DNA of 22,266 nucleotides from contig UQZS01000026.1 in assembly GCA_900545625.1 (NCBI GenBank), positions 1 through 22,266 on the forward strand, read 5' to 3'. Below, piece by piece: positions 8,342 to 16,374 of the stretch. Every line of letters begins with the position of its first letter. The stretch's first letter is position 1. The notes below the pieces were generated by a model, which was not told where the DNA came from, did no database searches, and worked only from the letters and a program-made list of their open reading frames with translations. A program made the translations under genes and the position numbers. The stretch comes from an uncultured Oscillospiraceae bacterium. Its GTDB lineage: Bacteria; Bacillota; Clostridia; Oscillospirales; Acutalibacteraceae.

Positions 8342-9619
8342 ATGACGAAGCAACCGTTTACGACCAAAGAAAAGTTAGAGGAGATCGCCGCGAAGTTCCC
8401 GACCCCGTTCCACCTGTATGACGAAGCGGGCATTCGCCGCAACGCGCAAGCGCTCAAGGACGCGTTTGCGTGGAACAAAGGGTTCAAGGAGTACTTTGCC
8501 GTAAAGGCGACTCCGAATCCGTTTTTGATTCAAATCCTGCGCGAATACGGCTGCGGGTGCGACTGCTCCTCGAAAACAGAGCTGATGCTTTCGAAAGCCA
8601 TCGGTGCAGTGGGGGCGGACGTCATGTTCTCTTCCAACGACACGCCCGCCGAGGAGTTTCAATATGCCGCCGACATGGGCGCGATCATCAATCTCGACGA
8701 CATCACACACATTGAAGTGCTTGAAAAAACGCTTGGGCGTTTGCCCGAACGTATCTGCTGCCGATACAATCCCGGCGGGGAGTTTAAGATCACCACAGAC
8801 ATCATGGACAACCCCGGCGAAGCGAAATACGGCATGACCACCGAGCAGATCTTTGAGGCGTTCCGCATCTTAAAGGCGAAGGGCGTCAAGGAATTCGGCA
8901 TCCATGCGTTTTTGGCGAGCAACACCGTTACGAATGCGTATTACCCCGTGCTTGCCGGCGTTTTGTTCGATCTTGCGGTTCGGTTGCAAAAGGAAACGGG
9001 TGCAAATATCCGCTTTATCAATCTGTCGGGTGGTGTCGGCATTCCCTATCGCCCCGACCAAGAGCCCAACGACATCGCCGAGATCGGGAAAGGTGTCAAA
9101 GAGGTCTATGACCGCATCCTTGTGCCGGCGGGTATGGGCGACGTGGCGATCTTTACGGAGCTTGGCAGATTCATGATGGGCCCCTACGGTGCGCTGATTA
9201 CCCGCGTTATCAATGAGAAGCATACCTATAAGGAGTACATCGGCGTGGATGCCTGCGCCGCGAACCTGATGCGTCCCGCCATGTACGGCGCATATCACCA
9301 CATCACGGTCATGGGCAAGGAAAACGAGCCCGCGACCTGCACCTACGACGTGACCGGCTCGCTTTGCGAAAACAACGACAAATTCGCCGTGGACCGCGCG
9401 CTGCCGAAGATCGACATCGGTGACCTGCTTTATATCCACGACACAGGTGCGCATGGCTTTTCCATGGGCTATAACTACAACGGCAAGCTGCGCTCGGCGG
9501 AGATCTTGCTGAAAGAAAACGGGGATTTCGAGATGATCCGCCGCGCCGAAACGCCGAAAGATTATTTCGCCACGTTTGACTGCTTCCCAGAGTTTTACGA
9601 AAAGGTTTTGAACGCATAA
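8342..9619 (+). CDS. lysA: diaminopimelate decarboxylase-like PLP enzyme
   Basis: This is a fold-type III PLP decarboxylase; the closest assignable role is LysA, which converts meso-diaminopimelate to lysine. The 425-aa protein has the PLP lysine K55 in YFAVKATPNP, a glycine-rich phosphate-binding stretch LSGGVGIPY, TELGR in place of the canonical EPGR, and the active-site cysteine C342 in GSLCENND where LysA usually has PxCES. The usual HIGS motif is replaced by HAFLASN, so it belongs to a divergent clade, and a related amino-acid or polyamine decarboxylase cannot be excluded. The ATG at 8342 is chosen because GGAGG (8332-8336) is 5 nt upstream; an in-frame ATG at 8330 overlaps this site. 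It lies 13 bp behind engB. Confidence 0.78.
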   Translation: MTKQPFTTKEKLEEIAAKFPTPFHLYDEAGIRRNAQALKDAFAWNKGFKEYFAVKATPNPFLIQILREYGCGCDCSSKTELMLSKAIGAVGADVMFSSNDTPAEEFQYAADMGAIINLDDITHIEVLEKTLGRLPERICCRYNPGGEFKITTDIMDNPGEAKYGMTTEQIFEAFRILKAKGVKEFGIHAFLASNTVTNAYYPVLAGVLFDLAVRLQKETGANIRFINLSGGVGIPYRPDQEPNDIAEIGKGVKEVYDRILVPAGMGDVAIFTELGRFMMGPYGALITRVINEKHTYKEYIGVDACAANLMRPAMYGAYHHITVMGKENEPATCTYDVTGSLCENNDKFAVDRALPKIDIGDLLYIHDTGAHGFSMGYNYNGKLRSAEILLKENGDFEMIRRAETPKDYFATFDCFPEFYEKVLNA

Positions 9620-9633
9620 GGTAAGGGATTGAC

Positions 9634-12600
9634 ATGGCGTTCACCCACCTGCATCTGCATACAGAGTACAGCCTCCTCGACGGCGCCTGCCGCCTCGGGG
9701 AGCTTTGTGCTGCCGCAAAAGAGCTGGGCATGACCTCGCTTGCCATGACCGACCACGGCAACATGTACGGTGCGGTCGAGTTTTATAAGGCGGCGAAAGC
9801 CAACGGCGTTAAGCCGATCATCGGCTGTGAGGTCTATGTCGCGCCGCGTAAGCTGACCGATAAAGTCCATGGGCTCGACTCCGAGCGCTATCACTTGGTA
9901 CTCCTGTGCGAAAATGAGACGGGCTATAAAAACCTGATCCACATGGTGTCGCGTTCCTGGGTGGACGGGTTCTATGTCCGTCCGCGCGTGGACAAAGAAC
10001 TGCTGGAAGCCCATCACGAGGGACTGATCGCCCTTTCGGCTTGCCTTGCGGGCGAGATCCCGCGCAAGCTTACGGCAGGCGACTTTGAGGGCGCAAAAGA
10101 AACAGCGCTTTGGTACAACCGCGTGTTCGGGCAGGGGAATTACTATCTCGAACTGCAGGATCACGGGCTGCCCGAACAGCAGGCGATCCTCCCGCAGCTT
10201 GTGCGCCTGTCGCAAGAAACGGGTATCCCGTGCGTCGCGACCAACGATGTGCATTATATTCATAAGTCCGACGCCAAAACGCAAAAGGTACTTATCTGTA
10301 TCCAGACCAACCACACCATAGATGAGGACACGGGGCTGGAATTCTCTACAGACGAGTTCTATCTCAAATCCGAAGAAGAGATGCGTGAGCGTTTTGCCTT
10401 TGCGCCTGAGGCTTTGGAGAATACGGCTTTGATCGCCGAACGCTGTAATGTGGAATTTGAGTTCGGTAAAACGAAGCTGCCGCGCTTCGACGTGCCGAAC
10501 GGTGAAGACCATTTCACCTATTTCCGCGGCCGCTGCTATGAGGGGCTTTGGCAGCACTGCGGGGAAAATCCGCCCGAAGCATATACCCAAAGGCTCGAAC
10601 ACGAACTGTCGGTTATTCGGGATATGGGGTATGTCGATTACTTTTTGATCGTAGCAGACTTTATTGCCTATGCGAAATCGCAGGGCATCCCCGTCGGGCC
10701 GGGGCGCGGTTCGGGGGCTGGCAGTCTTGCGGCATACTGTATGGGTATTACGGGCATCGACCCCATGCAGTACAACCTCATTTTTGAGCGGTTTTTAAAT
10801 CCCGAGCGCGTCAGCATGCCGGATATTGACGTGGATTTCTGTTATGAGCGGCGCGAAGAAGTTATTGCCTATGTGATCCGAAAATACGGTGCCGACCATG
10901 TGGCGCAGATCGTCACCTTCGGTACAATGGCGGCGCGCGCAGCGGTACGCGATGTCGGGCGTGCGCTTGGGATGCCGTATAACACGGTGGACGGCGTTTC
11001 CAAACAGATCCCGCGTGAATTGGGTATTACCATTGATAAGGCGCTGCAAAAGAACAGCGAACTGCGCGCCATGTATGAACGGGATGAAAAAATTCGGGAG
11101 CTCCTTGACACGGCAAAGCGCGTAGAGGGGATGCCGCGCCACGCGTCCACACATGCGGCGGGCGTGGTGATCACCGACCGCCCCGTAAGCGAATATGTGC
11201 CGCTTGCGCGCAATGACGATGCAGTCGTAACACAGTTTACCATGACTGCCATAGAAGAACTTGGGCTTCTGAAAATGGATTTCCTTGGGCTGCGCACGCT
11301 TACGGTCATTCATGACGCAGAGCAGATGATCCGCGCGCATACGCCGGATTTTGATATTGATAAGATCCAAATGGACGATGCCGCGACGTATCAGATGTTT
11401 TCCAAAGGGCAGACCTATGGCGTGTTCCAGTGTGAATCAGCGGGCCTGCGCAGTGTCCTTACCAGATTAAAGCCGCGCAATCTTGAGGATATCATCGCGG
11501 TGATCTCCCTGTACCGGCCCGGCCCTATGGACTCCATTGACGATTATATTGCCAATCGCCACGATCCGAGCCGTATCCATTACAAAACCCCGCTTTTAAA
11601 GCCGATTTTGGATGTGACTTACGGCTGTATGGTCTATCAGGAGCAGGTTATGGAGATCTTCCGGACGCTTGCGGGGTATTCGTTCGGCAGGGCGGATATC
11701 GTCCGCCGCGCCATGTCCAAAAAGAAGCACAAGGTCATGGAGGAAGAACGGCACAATTTTATTTACGGGCTGAAAAACGAAGACGGTTCCACAGCGTGCT
11801 GCGGCTGCGTGGCAAACGGTATCGATGAAAAAACAGCAAACAGCATTTTCGATGATATGTCATCGTTTGCGTCGTATGCGTTCAATAAATCCCACTCCGC
11901 TGCCTATGCGGTCGTGGCGTACCGCACAGCTTACCTCAAGTGCCACTATCCGGGCGAGTTCATGGCGGCGCTCTTAACCAGCGTGATCGATGACGCGACC
12001 AAGATTTCCCTGTATATTGCCGACTGTATGCGCCTTGGAATCCGTACGCTGCCGCCGGATGTCAACCGCAGCGGGCAGTCCTTCACGCCGGAGGGGCGCG
12101 CCATTCGCTTCGGCTTGCTTGCGATTAAAAATTTGGGCAAGGGCTTTATTGCCGCCATTTTGGAAGAACGCGAAAAAAACGGCGCGTATACAAGCTTTTA
12201 TGATTTCTGTAAACGTCTGTACGGTAAGGAGTTCAACAAGCGCGCCGTTGAGGGGCTTATCAAAAGCGGCGCGCTCGACGGCTTGGATCTCAACCGCCGC
12301 GAAATGCTGCAAAATCTACCAGTTGTAACTGCTTCGCTTGATGCGGAAAGCCGCCGCAATTTAGACGGCCAGTTGGACTTGTTTTCAATCGGACAATCCC
12401 AGCCCGTCTCTTTGGCGCCGGAATACAGCCGCTGTTCGGAATTCCCCGCCGAGGAGCTTTTGCAAATGGAAAAGGAAACGACGGGGCTTTACCTTTCGGG
12501 GCACCCGATGGCGGCATATGCGAAGCTTGCCGAAAAGCTGCACACGACCCCCGTTTCCGAGCTTTTAGAAGCGGAGGAGGACGCGGCGGACACACACCGC

Positions 12601-13146
12601 GACGGCAGCACGGTCACGCTGTTGGCGATTGTAACGGCTGTCAAGCGCAAGACGACGAAAAATGACGACACCATGGCGTTTGTCACGGTCGAGGACATTT
12701 ACGGCAGCATCGAGCTTCTGGTGTTTCCGAAGGTGTATGCGCAGTATTCGCACCTGCTGACCGCGGGAAGTGTGATCTATGTGCGCGGACGGCTTTCCCT
12801 GCGAGAGGATGAAAGCCCGAAGGTTTTGCCCGACCGCATTTCTCCGCCGCCCGATGCAAACGCCGTCTCGCCGCAAACTTCCGCAGCGCCTGCACAAGCC
12901 GGGAAGGGCCAGCAGCAGCCGCTGCAGATTCGGCAGGGGCTTTTTTTGCTGATCGATTCTGCAAACAGCGCGCAGGATAAAAAGGTCAAAAACCTGCTTT
13001 CGATTTTTGAAGGGCAGATCCCCGTGTATCTTTGTTACAACGATACGCGCAAAAAATTTGTGACCTCCCGCGGGACGGACTTAAACGAGCCGCTTTTGTC
13101 GGAATTGCGCCGCCTGCTCGGGGAAAAAGGCGTGCTTCTGCGCTGA
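9634..13146 (+). CDS. dnaE: DNA polymerase III alpha subunit DnaE
   Basis: DnaE is a replicative C-family polymerase; in Firmicutes it extends primers before PolC takes over. The 1170-aa protein starts with a PHP domain (H5, H7, H9 in FTHLHLHTEYS; MTDHGNM). The palm holds the acidic triad D397 and D399 of PDIDVDF and D549 of LLKMDFLG. GRGSGAGSL binds the incoming nucleotide, followed by fingers with GVFQCES and YRPGPMDSI. A Cys cluster C722, C723, C725 sits in the segment before FNKSHSAAYA. A beta-clamp binding motif QLDLF begins at Q913, and an OB-fold covers about 985-1070 (VTLLAIVTAVKRKTTKND). It lies 14 nt behind lysA with AAGGG as ribosome site. No clear terminator follows. Confidence 0.98.
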   Translation: MAFTHLHLHTEYSLLDGACRLGELCAAAKELGMTSLAMTDHGNMYGAVEFYKAAKANGVKPIIGCEVYVAPRKLTDKVHGLDSERYHLVLLCENETGYKNLIHMVSRSWVDGFYVRPRVDKELLEAHHEGLIALSACLAGEIPRKLTAGDFEGAKETALWYNRVFGQGNYYLELQDHGLPEQQAILPQLVRLSQETGIPCVATNDVHYIHKSDAKTQKVLICIQTNHTIDEDTGLEFSTDEFYLKSEEEMRERFAFAPEALENTALIAERCNVEFEFGKTKLPRFDVPNGEDHFTYFRGRCYEGLWQHCGENPPEAYTQRLEHELSVIRDMGYVDYFLIVADFIAYAKSQGIPVGPGRGSGAGSLAAYCMGITGIDPMQYNLIFERFLNPERVSMPDIDVDFCYERREEVIAYVIRKYGADHVAQIVTFGTMAARAAVRDVGRALGMPYNTVDGVSKQIPRELGITIDKALQKNSELRAMYERDEKIRELLDTAKRVEGMPRHASTHAAGVVITDRPVSEYVPLARNDDAVVTQFTMTAIEELGLLKMDFLGLRTLTVIHDAEQMIRAHTPDFDIDKIQMDDAATYQMFSKGQTYGVFQCESAGLRSVLTRLKPRNLEDIIAVISLYRPGPMDSIDDYIANRHDPSRIHYKTPLLKPILDVTYGCMVYQEQVMEIFRTLAGYSFGRADIVRRAMSKKKHKVMEEERHNFIYGLKNEDGSTACCGCVANGIDEKTANSIFDDMSSFASYAFNKSHSAAYAVVAYRTAYLKCHYPGEFMAALLTSVIDDATKISLYIADCMRLGIRTLPPDVNRSGQSFTPEGRAIRFGLLAIKNLGKGFIAAILEEREKNGAYTSFYDFCKRLYGKEFNKRAVEGLIKSGALDGLDLNRREMLQNLPVVTASLDAESRRNLDGQLDLFSIGQSQPVSLAPEYSRCSEFPAEELLQMEKETTGLYLSGHPMAAYAKLAEKLHTTPVSELLEAEEDAADTHRDGSTVTLLAIVTAVKRKTTKNDDTMAFVTVEDIYGSIELLVFPKVYAQYSHLLTAGSVIYVRGRLSLREDESPKVLPDRISPPPDANAVSPQTSAAPAQAGKGQQQPLQIRQGLFLLIDSANSAQDKKVKNLLSIFEGQIPVYLCYNDTRKKFVTSRGTDLNEPLLSELRRLLGEKGVLLR

Positions 13147-13172
13147 ACCGCCGTCGAAAAAACAGGAATTAC

Positions 13173-13200
13173 TTGACAACCGCGCGGATTCGTGTATTAT
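13173..13200 (+). promoter_or_regulatory. promoter of pfkA
   Basis: A perfect TTGACA (13173-13178) is followed after 16 nt by TATTAT (13195-13200). The predicted start near 13207 gives a leader of about 92 nt before pfkA. Confidence 0.75.
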
Positions 13201-13206
13201 ATAACA

Positions 13207-13292
13207 GCGCCTTATTCTTTGCGCTTTCGGCGCAGGAAATTCAATTTGTTCGCATGGGCTTTGCCCATTTCCATAAATATATCATGAGGTGA
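13207..13292 (+). promoter_or_regulatory. structured pfkA leader with hairpins
   Basis: The leader holds a tight hairpin ATGGGC-TTT-GCCCAT (13254-13268). Upstream, GGCGC (13229-13233) can pair either with GCGCC (13207-13211) or, as GCGC, with 13221-13224, giving two exclusive folds. No known riboswitch consensus was recognised. The ribosome site GAGGTGA ends at 13292, 6 nt before the ATG. Confidence 0.3.
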
Positions 13293-13298
13293 CGAAAG

Positions 13299-14261
13299 AT
13301 GAAAACGATCGGTGTTTTGACAAGCGGCGGCGACGCGCCGGGCATGAATGCTGCGATCCGCGCAGTGGTGCGCTCCGGCTGTGAAAACGGTTTCCGCGTG
13401 ATGGGCATTCGCCGCGGCTACAACGGGCTGATGTACGGCGATATGTACGAAATGAATTTGAGAAGTGTCTCCAATATCATCAACCGCGGCGGCACGATCC
13501 TGTATTCCGCGCGCAGCCCCGAATTCAAAACCGAAGAAGGTATGCAGAAAGCCATCGACGTCTGCAAAGAGGTCAATATGCAAGGGATCGTCGTCATCGG
13601 CGGCGACGGTTCTTTCCGCGGCGCACGCGACCTTTCGCTGCGCGGCGTACCCTGTGTCGGCATCCCCGGCACGATCGACAACGACATTGCCTGCTGTGAT
13701 TACACGATCGGTTATGATACAGCCATGAACACGGTCATGGAAATGGTCGACCGTCTGCGCGACACGTCCGAATCCCATGACCGCTGCTCGGTCGTGGAGG
13801 TCATGGGCAGAAAAGCGGGGTATATCGCGCTCAACTCCGGAATTGCCTGCGGTGCGACCACGATTCTGATCCCCGAAGTGCCGTTTGACTTTGAACGTGA
13901 TGTGATCGAGCGCATGCGCCGCACGCAAAAAGCGGGCAAGCGCCATTTCATCATCATCGTTGCCGAGGGCGTCGGCGGCGTGCAGGAAATGGCAGAGCGC
14001 ATCCAGCGGGAAACGGGCGTGGAATCCCGCGCCACGATCCTCGGCCATGTGCAGCGCGGCGGTTCGCCCACGGTGCGCGACCGCGTTGCCGGCAGCCAGA
14101 TGGGCTATCGGGCGGTCGAGCTTCTGAAAGAGGGCACGGGCAACCGTGTCGTTGCCATGCAAAAGGATCAAATCGTGGACTTCGACATTTTCGAGGCGCT
14201 GAACATGAAAAAGACCATTGATCTTGATCTGTACCGCGTCGCGCACGAGATCTCCATCTGA
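13299..14261 (+). CDS. pfkA: ATP-dependent 6-phosphofructokinase
   Basis: PfkA phosphorylates fructose 6-phosphate to the 1,6-bisphosphate, the committed step of glycolysis. The 320-aa protein matches the bacterial short form. It carries the nucleotide loop SGGDAPGMNA (9-18), GGDGS (101-105), the catalytic D127 in IPGTIDND, R162 and the MGRKAGYIA segment (169-177). G104 and G124 are glycines, as in ATP-dependent enzymes; the pyrophosphate-dependent form has Asp and Lys there. It has its own sigma-A-like promoter and a good GAGGTGA site. Its TGA shares one base with the ATG of the next gene. Confidence 0.97.
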   Translation: MKTIGVLTSGGDAPGMNAAIRAVVRSGCENGFRVMGIRRGYNGLMYGDMYEMNLRSVSNIINRGGTILYSARSPEFKTEEGMQKAIDVCKEVNMQGIVVIGGDGSFRGARDLSLRGVPCVGIPGTIDNDIACCDYTIGYDTAMNTVMEMVDRLRDTSESHDRCSVVEVMGRKAGYIALNSGIACGATTILIPEVPFDFERDVIERMRRTQKAGKRHFIIIVAEGVGGVQEMAERIQRETGVESRATILGHVQRGGSPTVRDRVAGSQMGYRAVELLKEGTGNRVVAMQKDQIVDFDIFEALNMKKTIDLDLYRVAHEISI

Positions 14262-14785
14262 TGCGCAATATCGTTCTGATCGGCATGCCCGCCAGCGGCA
14301 AAAGCACTGTCGGCGTCCTGCTTGCCAAAACGCTCGGCGTTGGCTTTTGTGATACGGATCTGCTCATCCAGCAGCGCGAACACCGCCTTTTGCAGCAGAT
14401 CATTGACGAGGACGGCATTGAGGCCTTTCTCAACGCGGAACGCGATGCGATTTTGTCGCTTGATTGTTCCGACATGGTCATTGCCACGGGCGGCAGCGCC
14501 GTTTTCCGCGCGGCGGCCATGCAAAAGCTCAAGGCAAGCGGCGTTGTGGTGTTTTTAGACGTTCCGCTTGACGAAGTGGAAAAAAGGCTTCAAAACATCA
14601 AAACGCGCGGCGTGGCGGCGAAGAAGGGCGAGAGCATCGCCGAGATATACAATGAGCGTCTGCCGCTTTACCGAACATATGCCGATATAACCGTTTGTGT
14701 GCATTCCGGTACCCCGGAAGATGCCGTTGGCGAGCTGCTTGCGGCTTTGCAAAAAAACGGCAGAATCGGCAATCCGAGCGATTAA
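14261..14785 (+). CDS. aroK: shikimate kinase-like P-loop kinase
   Basis: Shikimate kinase makes shikimate 3-phosphate in the aromatic amino acid pathway. The 174-aa protein has the P-loop GMPASGKST (8-16, K14), the substrate-binding FCDTD (D31, D33), the TGGSAV motif (76-81) and the lid/adenine region with ERLPLYRTYAD near the C-terminus. The lid reads TRGVAAKKGES, not the canonical RPLL, so substrate specificity is a little less certain than the fold; this variant form is common in clostridial sequences as far as I recall. There is no separate ribosome site: the start overlaps the pfkA stop (TGATG), so translation is probably coupled. A strong terminator follows. Confidence 0.78.
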   Translation: MRNIVLIGMPASGKSTVGVLLAKTLGVGFCDTDLLIQQREHRLLQQIIDEDGIEAFLNAERDAILSLDCSDMVIATGGSAVFRAAAMQKLKASGVVVFLDVPLDEVEKRLQNIKTRGVAAKKGESIAEIYNERLPLYRTYADITVCVHSGTPEDAVGELLAALQKNGRIGNPSD

Positions 14786-14807
14786 AATTTAAAATTCTGC
14801 AAAAAAT

Positions 14808-14865
14808 AGACTTTACGGCTGACTGAAAATTATTTCGGTCAATTTCAGCCGTAAAGTCTTTTTTT
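14808..14865 (+). terminator. intrinsic terminator of pfkA-aroK
   Basis: A perfect 15-bp stem, AGACTTTACGGCTGA (14808-14822) and TCAGCCGTAAAGTCT (14845-14859), is followed by seven T (14859-14865). The apical part can alternatively pair as TGACTGAAA with TTTCGGTCA (14820-14828 and 14833-14841). A run of six A just left of the stem makes it look usable on the minus strand too. Confidence 0.9.
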
Positions 14866-14935
14866 ACCGCAAATAAAGCGGCTTGATTCGCATACAGTAT
14901 TAGTGCGGCCGCAAGGTCGCGTGCGGAGGTGAAAA

Positions 14936-16195
14936 ATGAAGAAGCTCTTCCATTTTTTCAGCCTTTTCGGCTTATGTATCGCCTCTGTCATCTTTGCATT
15001 CGTGTTATTCGGCGAGATCACCATTCCCGACAGCATCCAGCTTTTGGAAAACGAAGAGATCCATGTCAACGGCATTTACTCGTTGAAGAGTTCGCAAGAA
15101 AGGGAAAACGATGCTTCTGCGGCCTCGGTAGCTTCGGTCTCTTCCGAAACACCCGGAAGCTATACGGTGGAGGTCTCTGTCTTTAACACGATCCCGGTCA
15201 AATCCTCGACCGTCACGGTCAGCAAACGGCAGTATGTCGTGCCCAGCGGCGACATTTTCGGTGTCAAGATCTATACAGACGGCGTTCTGATCGTCGGCAT
15301 GGACGATGTGTTTACGGCAAGCGGCGCTGTGAATCCTGCAAAGGATGCAGGACTTGAGATCGGTGATGCCATACTTGCTGTGGACGGCAAGACCGTAGAT
15401 ACGACTGAAGCGCTTACTAAAGCGCTGCACAGCGGCGCACAGCAAGTATGTGTACAAGCACGGCGCGGCAGCGAGACTTTTGAGACCGTTTTGGCACTTG
15501 CAGTTTCTGAAAACGACGGCAGCTTAAAAGCCGGGCTCTGGGTGCGTGACAGCACCGCAGGTGTAGGCACCATGACCTTTTATGACCCGGAAACCGGTGT
15601 GTTCGGCGGGTTGGGTCACGCCATATGCGACTTGGATACCGGCACGGTCATGCCCTTAAAAAGCGGCGTCGCGGTGGAAACGGTCATCAGCGGCTGTTAC
15701 AAAGGCAGTGCCGGTGTCACGGGCGAGCTGTGCGGCGTGTTTCAGGAGAAAACGCTCGGTGAGCTGTATGCAAACTGCGATGCCGGCGTTTACGGATGCT
15801 TAGCAGAGTTTGACACCTCTGCGGTATCTTTGCCTGTCGCCACAAAAAACGAGGTGAAAACCGGATACGCGCAAATCATTTCCACGGTTGACGACTCGGG
15901 ACCACACTATTATGATGTTCAGATCGTTAAGGTTTACCCGAATTCTGATGAGAACGGTAAAAATATGATCGTTGAAGTCACGGATGAGGATCTGATTGCG
16001 AAAACGGGCGGTATCATCCAGGGGATGAGCGGCAGCCCGATCATTCAAGACGGGATGCTCGTCGGTGCGGTGACCCATGTGTTCGTCAACAATGCGCTTC
16101 AAGGGTACGGCATTTTTGCAGAAACCATGCTCAAAGAATCCCAATCCGTGGAAACGGCAGAGCTTGAGCAAGAGGCAAGGGCGCAGGTGGCTTAG
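14936..16195 (+). CDS. spoIVB: SpoIVB sporulation serine peptidase
   Basis: SpoIVB is the S55-family peptidase made in the forespore that crosses the inner membrane and triggers SpoIVFA cleavage, starting pro-sigma-K processing in the mother cell. The 419-aa protein has an N-terminal membrane anchor/signal (about 8-25), a PDZ domain (about 118-190: DVFTASGAVNPAKDAGLEIGD) and the peptidase. Comparison with the B. subtilis active site suggests H228 in GLGHAI, D350 in TDEDL and S365 in GMSGSP; the 15-residue spacing of Asp and Ser agrees. The start has GGAGGTG with 6 nt spacing. It lies directly before spo0A, as in Bacillus and Clostridia, but recN, the usual upstream neighbour, is replaced by aroK. 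No convincing forespore-type promoter was identified. Confidence 0.95.
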   Translation: MKKLFHFFSLFGLCIASVIFAFVLFGEITIPDSIQLLENEEIHVNGIYSLKSSQERENDASAASVASVSSETPGSYTVEVSVFNTIPVKSSTVTVSKRQYVVPSGDIFGVKIYTDGVLIVGMDDVFTASGAVNPAKDAGLEIGDAILAVDGKTVDTTEALTKALHSGAQQVCVQARRGSETFETVLALAVSENDGSLKAGLWVRDSTAGVGTMTFYDPETGVFGGLGHAICDLDTGTVMPLKSGVAVETVISGCYKGSAGVTGELCGVFQEKTLGELYANCDAGVYGCLAEFDTSAVSLPVATKNEVKTGYAQIISTVDDSGPHYYDVQIVKVYPNSDENGKNMIVEVTDEDLIAKTGGIIQGMSGSPIIQDGMLVGAVTHVFVNNALQGYGIFAETMLKESQSVETAELEQEARAQVA

Positions 16196-16232
16196 GGTGT
16201 GCGGTGCGCGGTACCGCGCACCCTTTGTTTTT
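16195..16232 (+). terminator. terminator of spoIVB
   Basis: GGTGCGCGGTACCGCGCACC at 16203-16222 is a perfect 20-bp palindrome. It can also pair as GGGTGTGCGG (16195-16204) with CCGCGCACCC (16214-16223). It is followed by TTTGTTTTT (16224-16232). This separates spoIVB from spo0A transcriptionally. Confidence 0.8.
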
Positions 16233-16313
16233 ACAGAAAAATCGTTGCATGCCGCGTGGTTTGGCTGTTCCTGTTTGATCACGGATTTTTTTGCGTGATT
16301 TGCAAATTTCTAC

Positions 16314-16342
16314 TTGCCAAATAATACCATATATGGTAAAAT
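16314..16342 (+). promoter_or_regulatory. promoter of spo0A with palindrome in its spacer
   Basis: TTGCCA (16314-16319) and TAAAAT (16337-16342) are 17 nt apart. The spacer contains the 14-bp palindrome TACCATATATGGTA (16325-16338), which reaches into the -10. A protein bound there would block RNA polymerase. No perfect 0A box (TGTCGAA) is present between spoIVB and spo0A. Confidence 0.6.
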
Positions 16343-16374
16343 ATGGCAGAAATCAAAACAGGAGGTTGTTTTCA

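Noticed and set aside
9595..10602. 335-codon minus-strand frame opposite the dnaE start
   Set aside because: Lies wholly opposite the PHP and palm coding region of dnaE; no domain seen.
13284..13292. Minimal upstream frame ATG-AGG-TGA in front of pfkA
   Set aside because: It is the ribosome binding sequence GAGGTGA itself; no ribosome site of its own.
14869..14897. Possible sigma-G promoter of spoIVB (AAATA and CATACAG)
   Set aside because: The -10 matches only 5 of 7 and the 15-nt spacer looks short; no better forespore promoter was found, so none is called.
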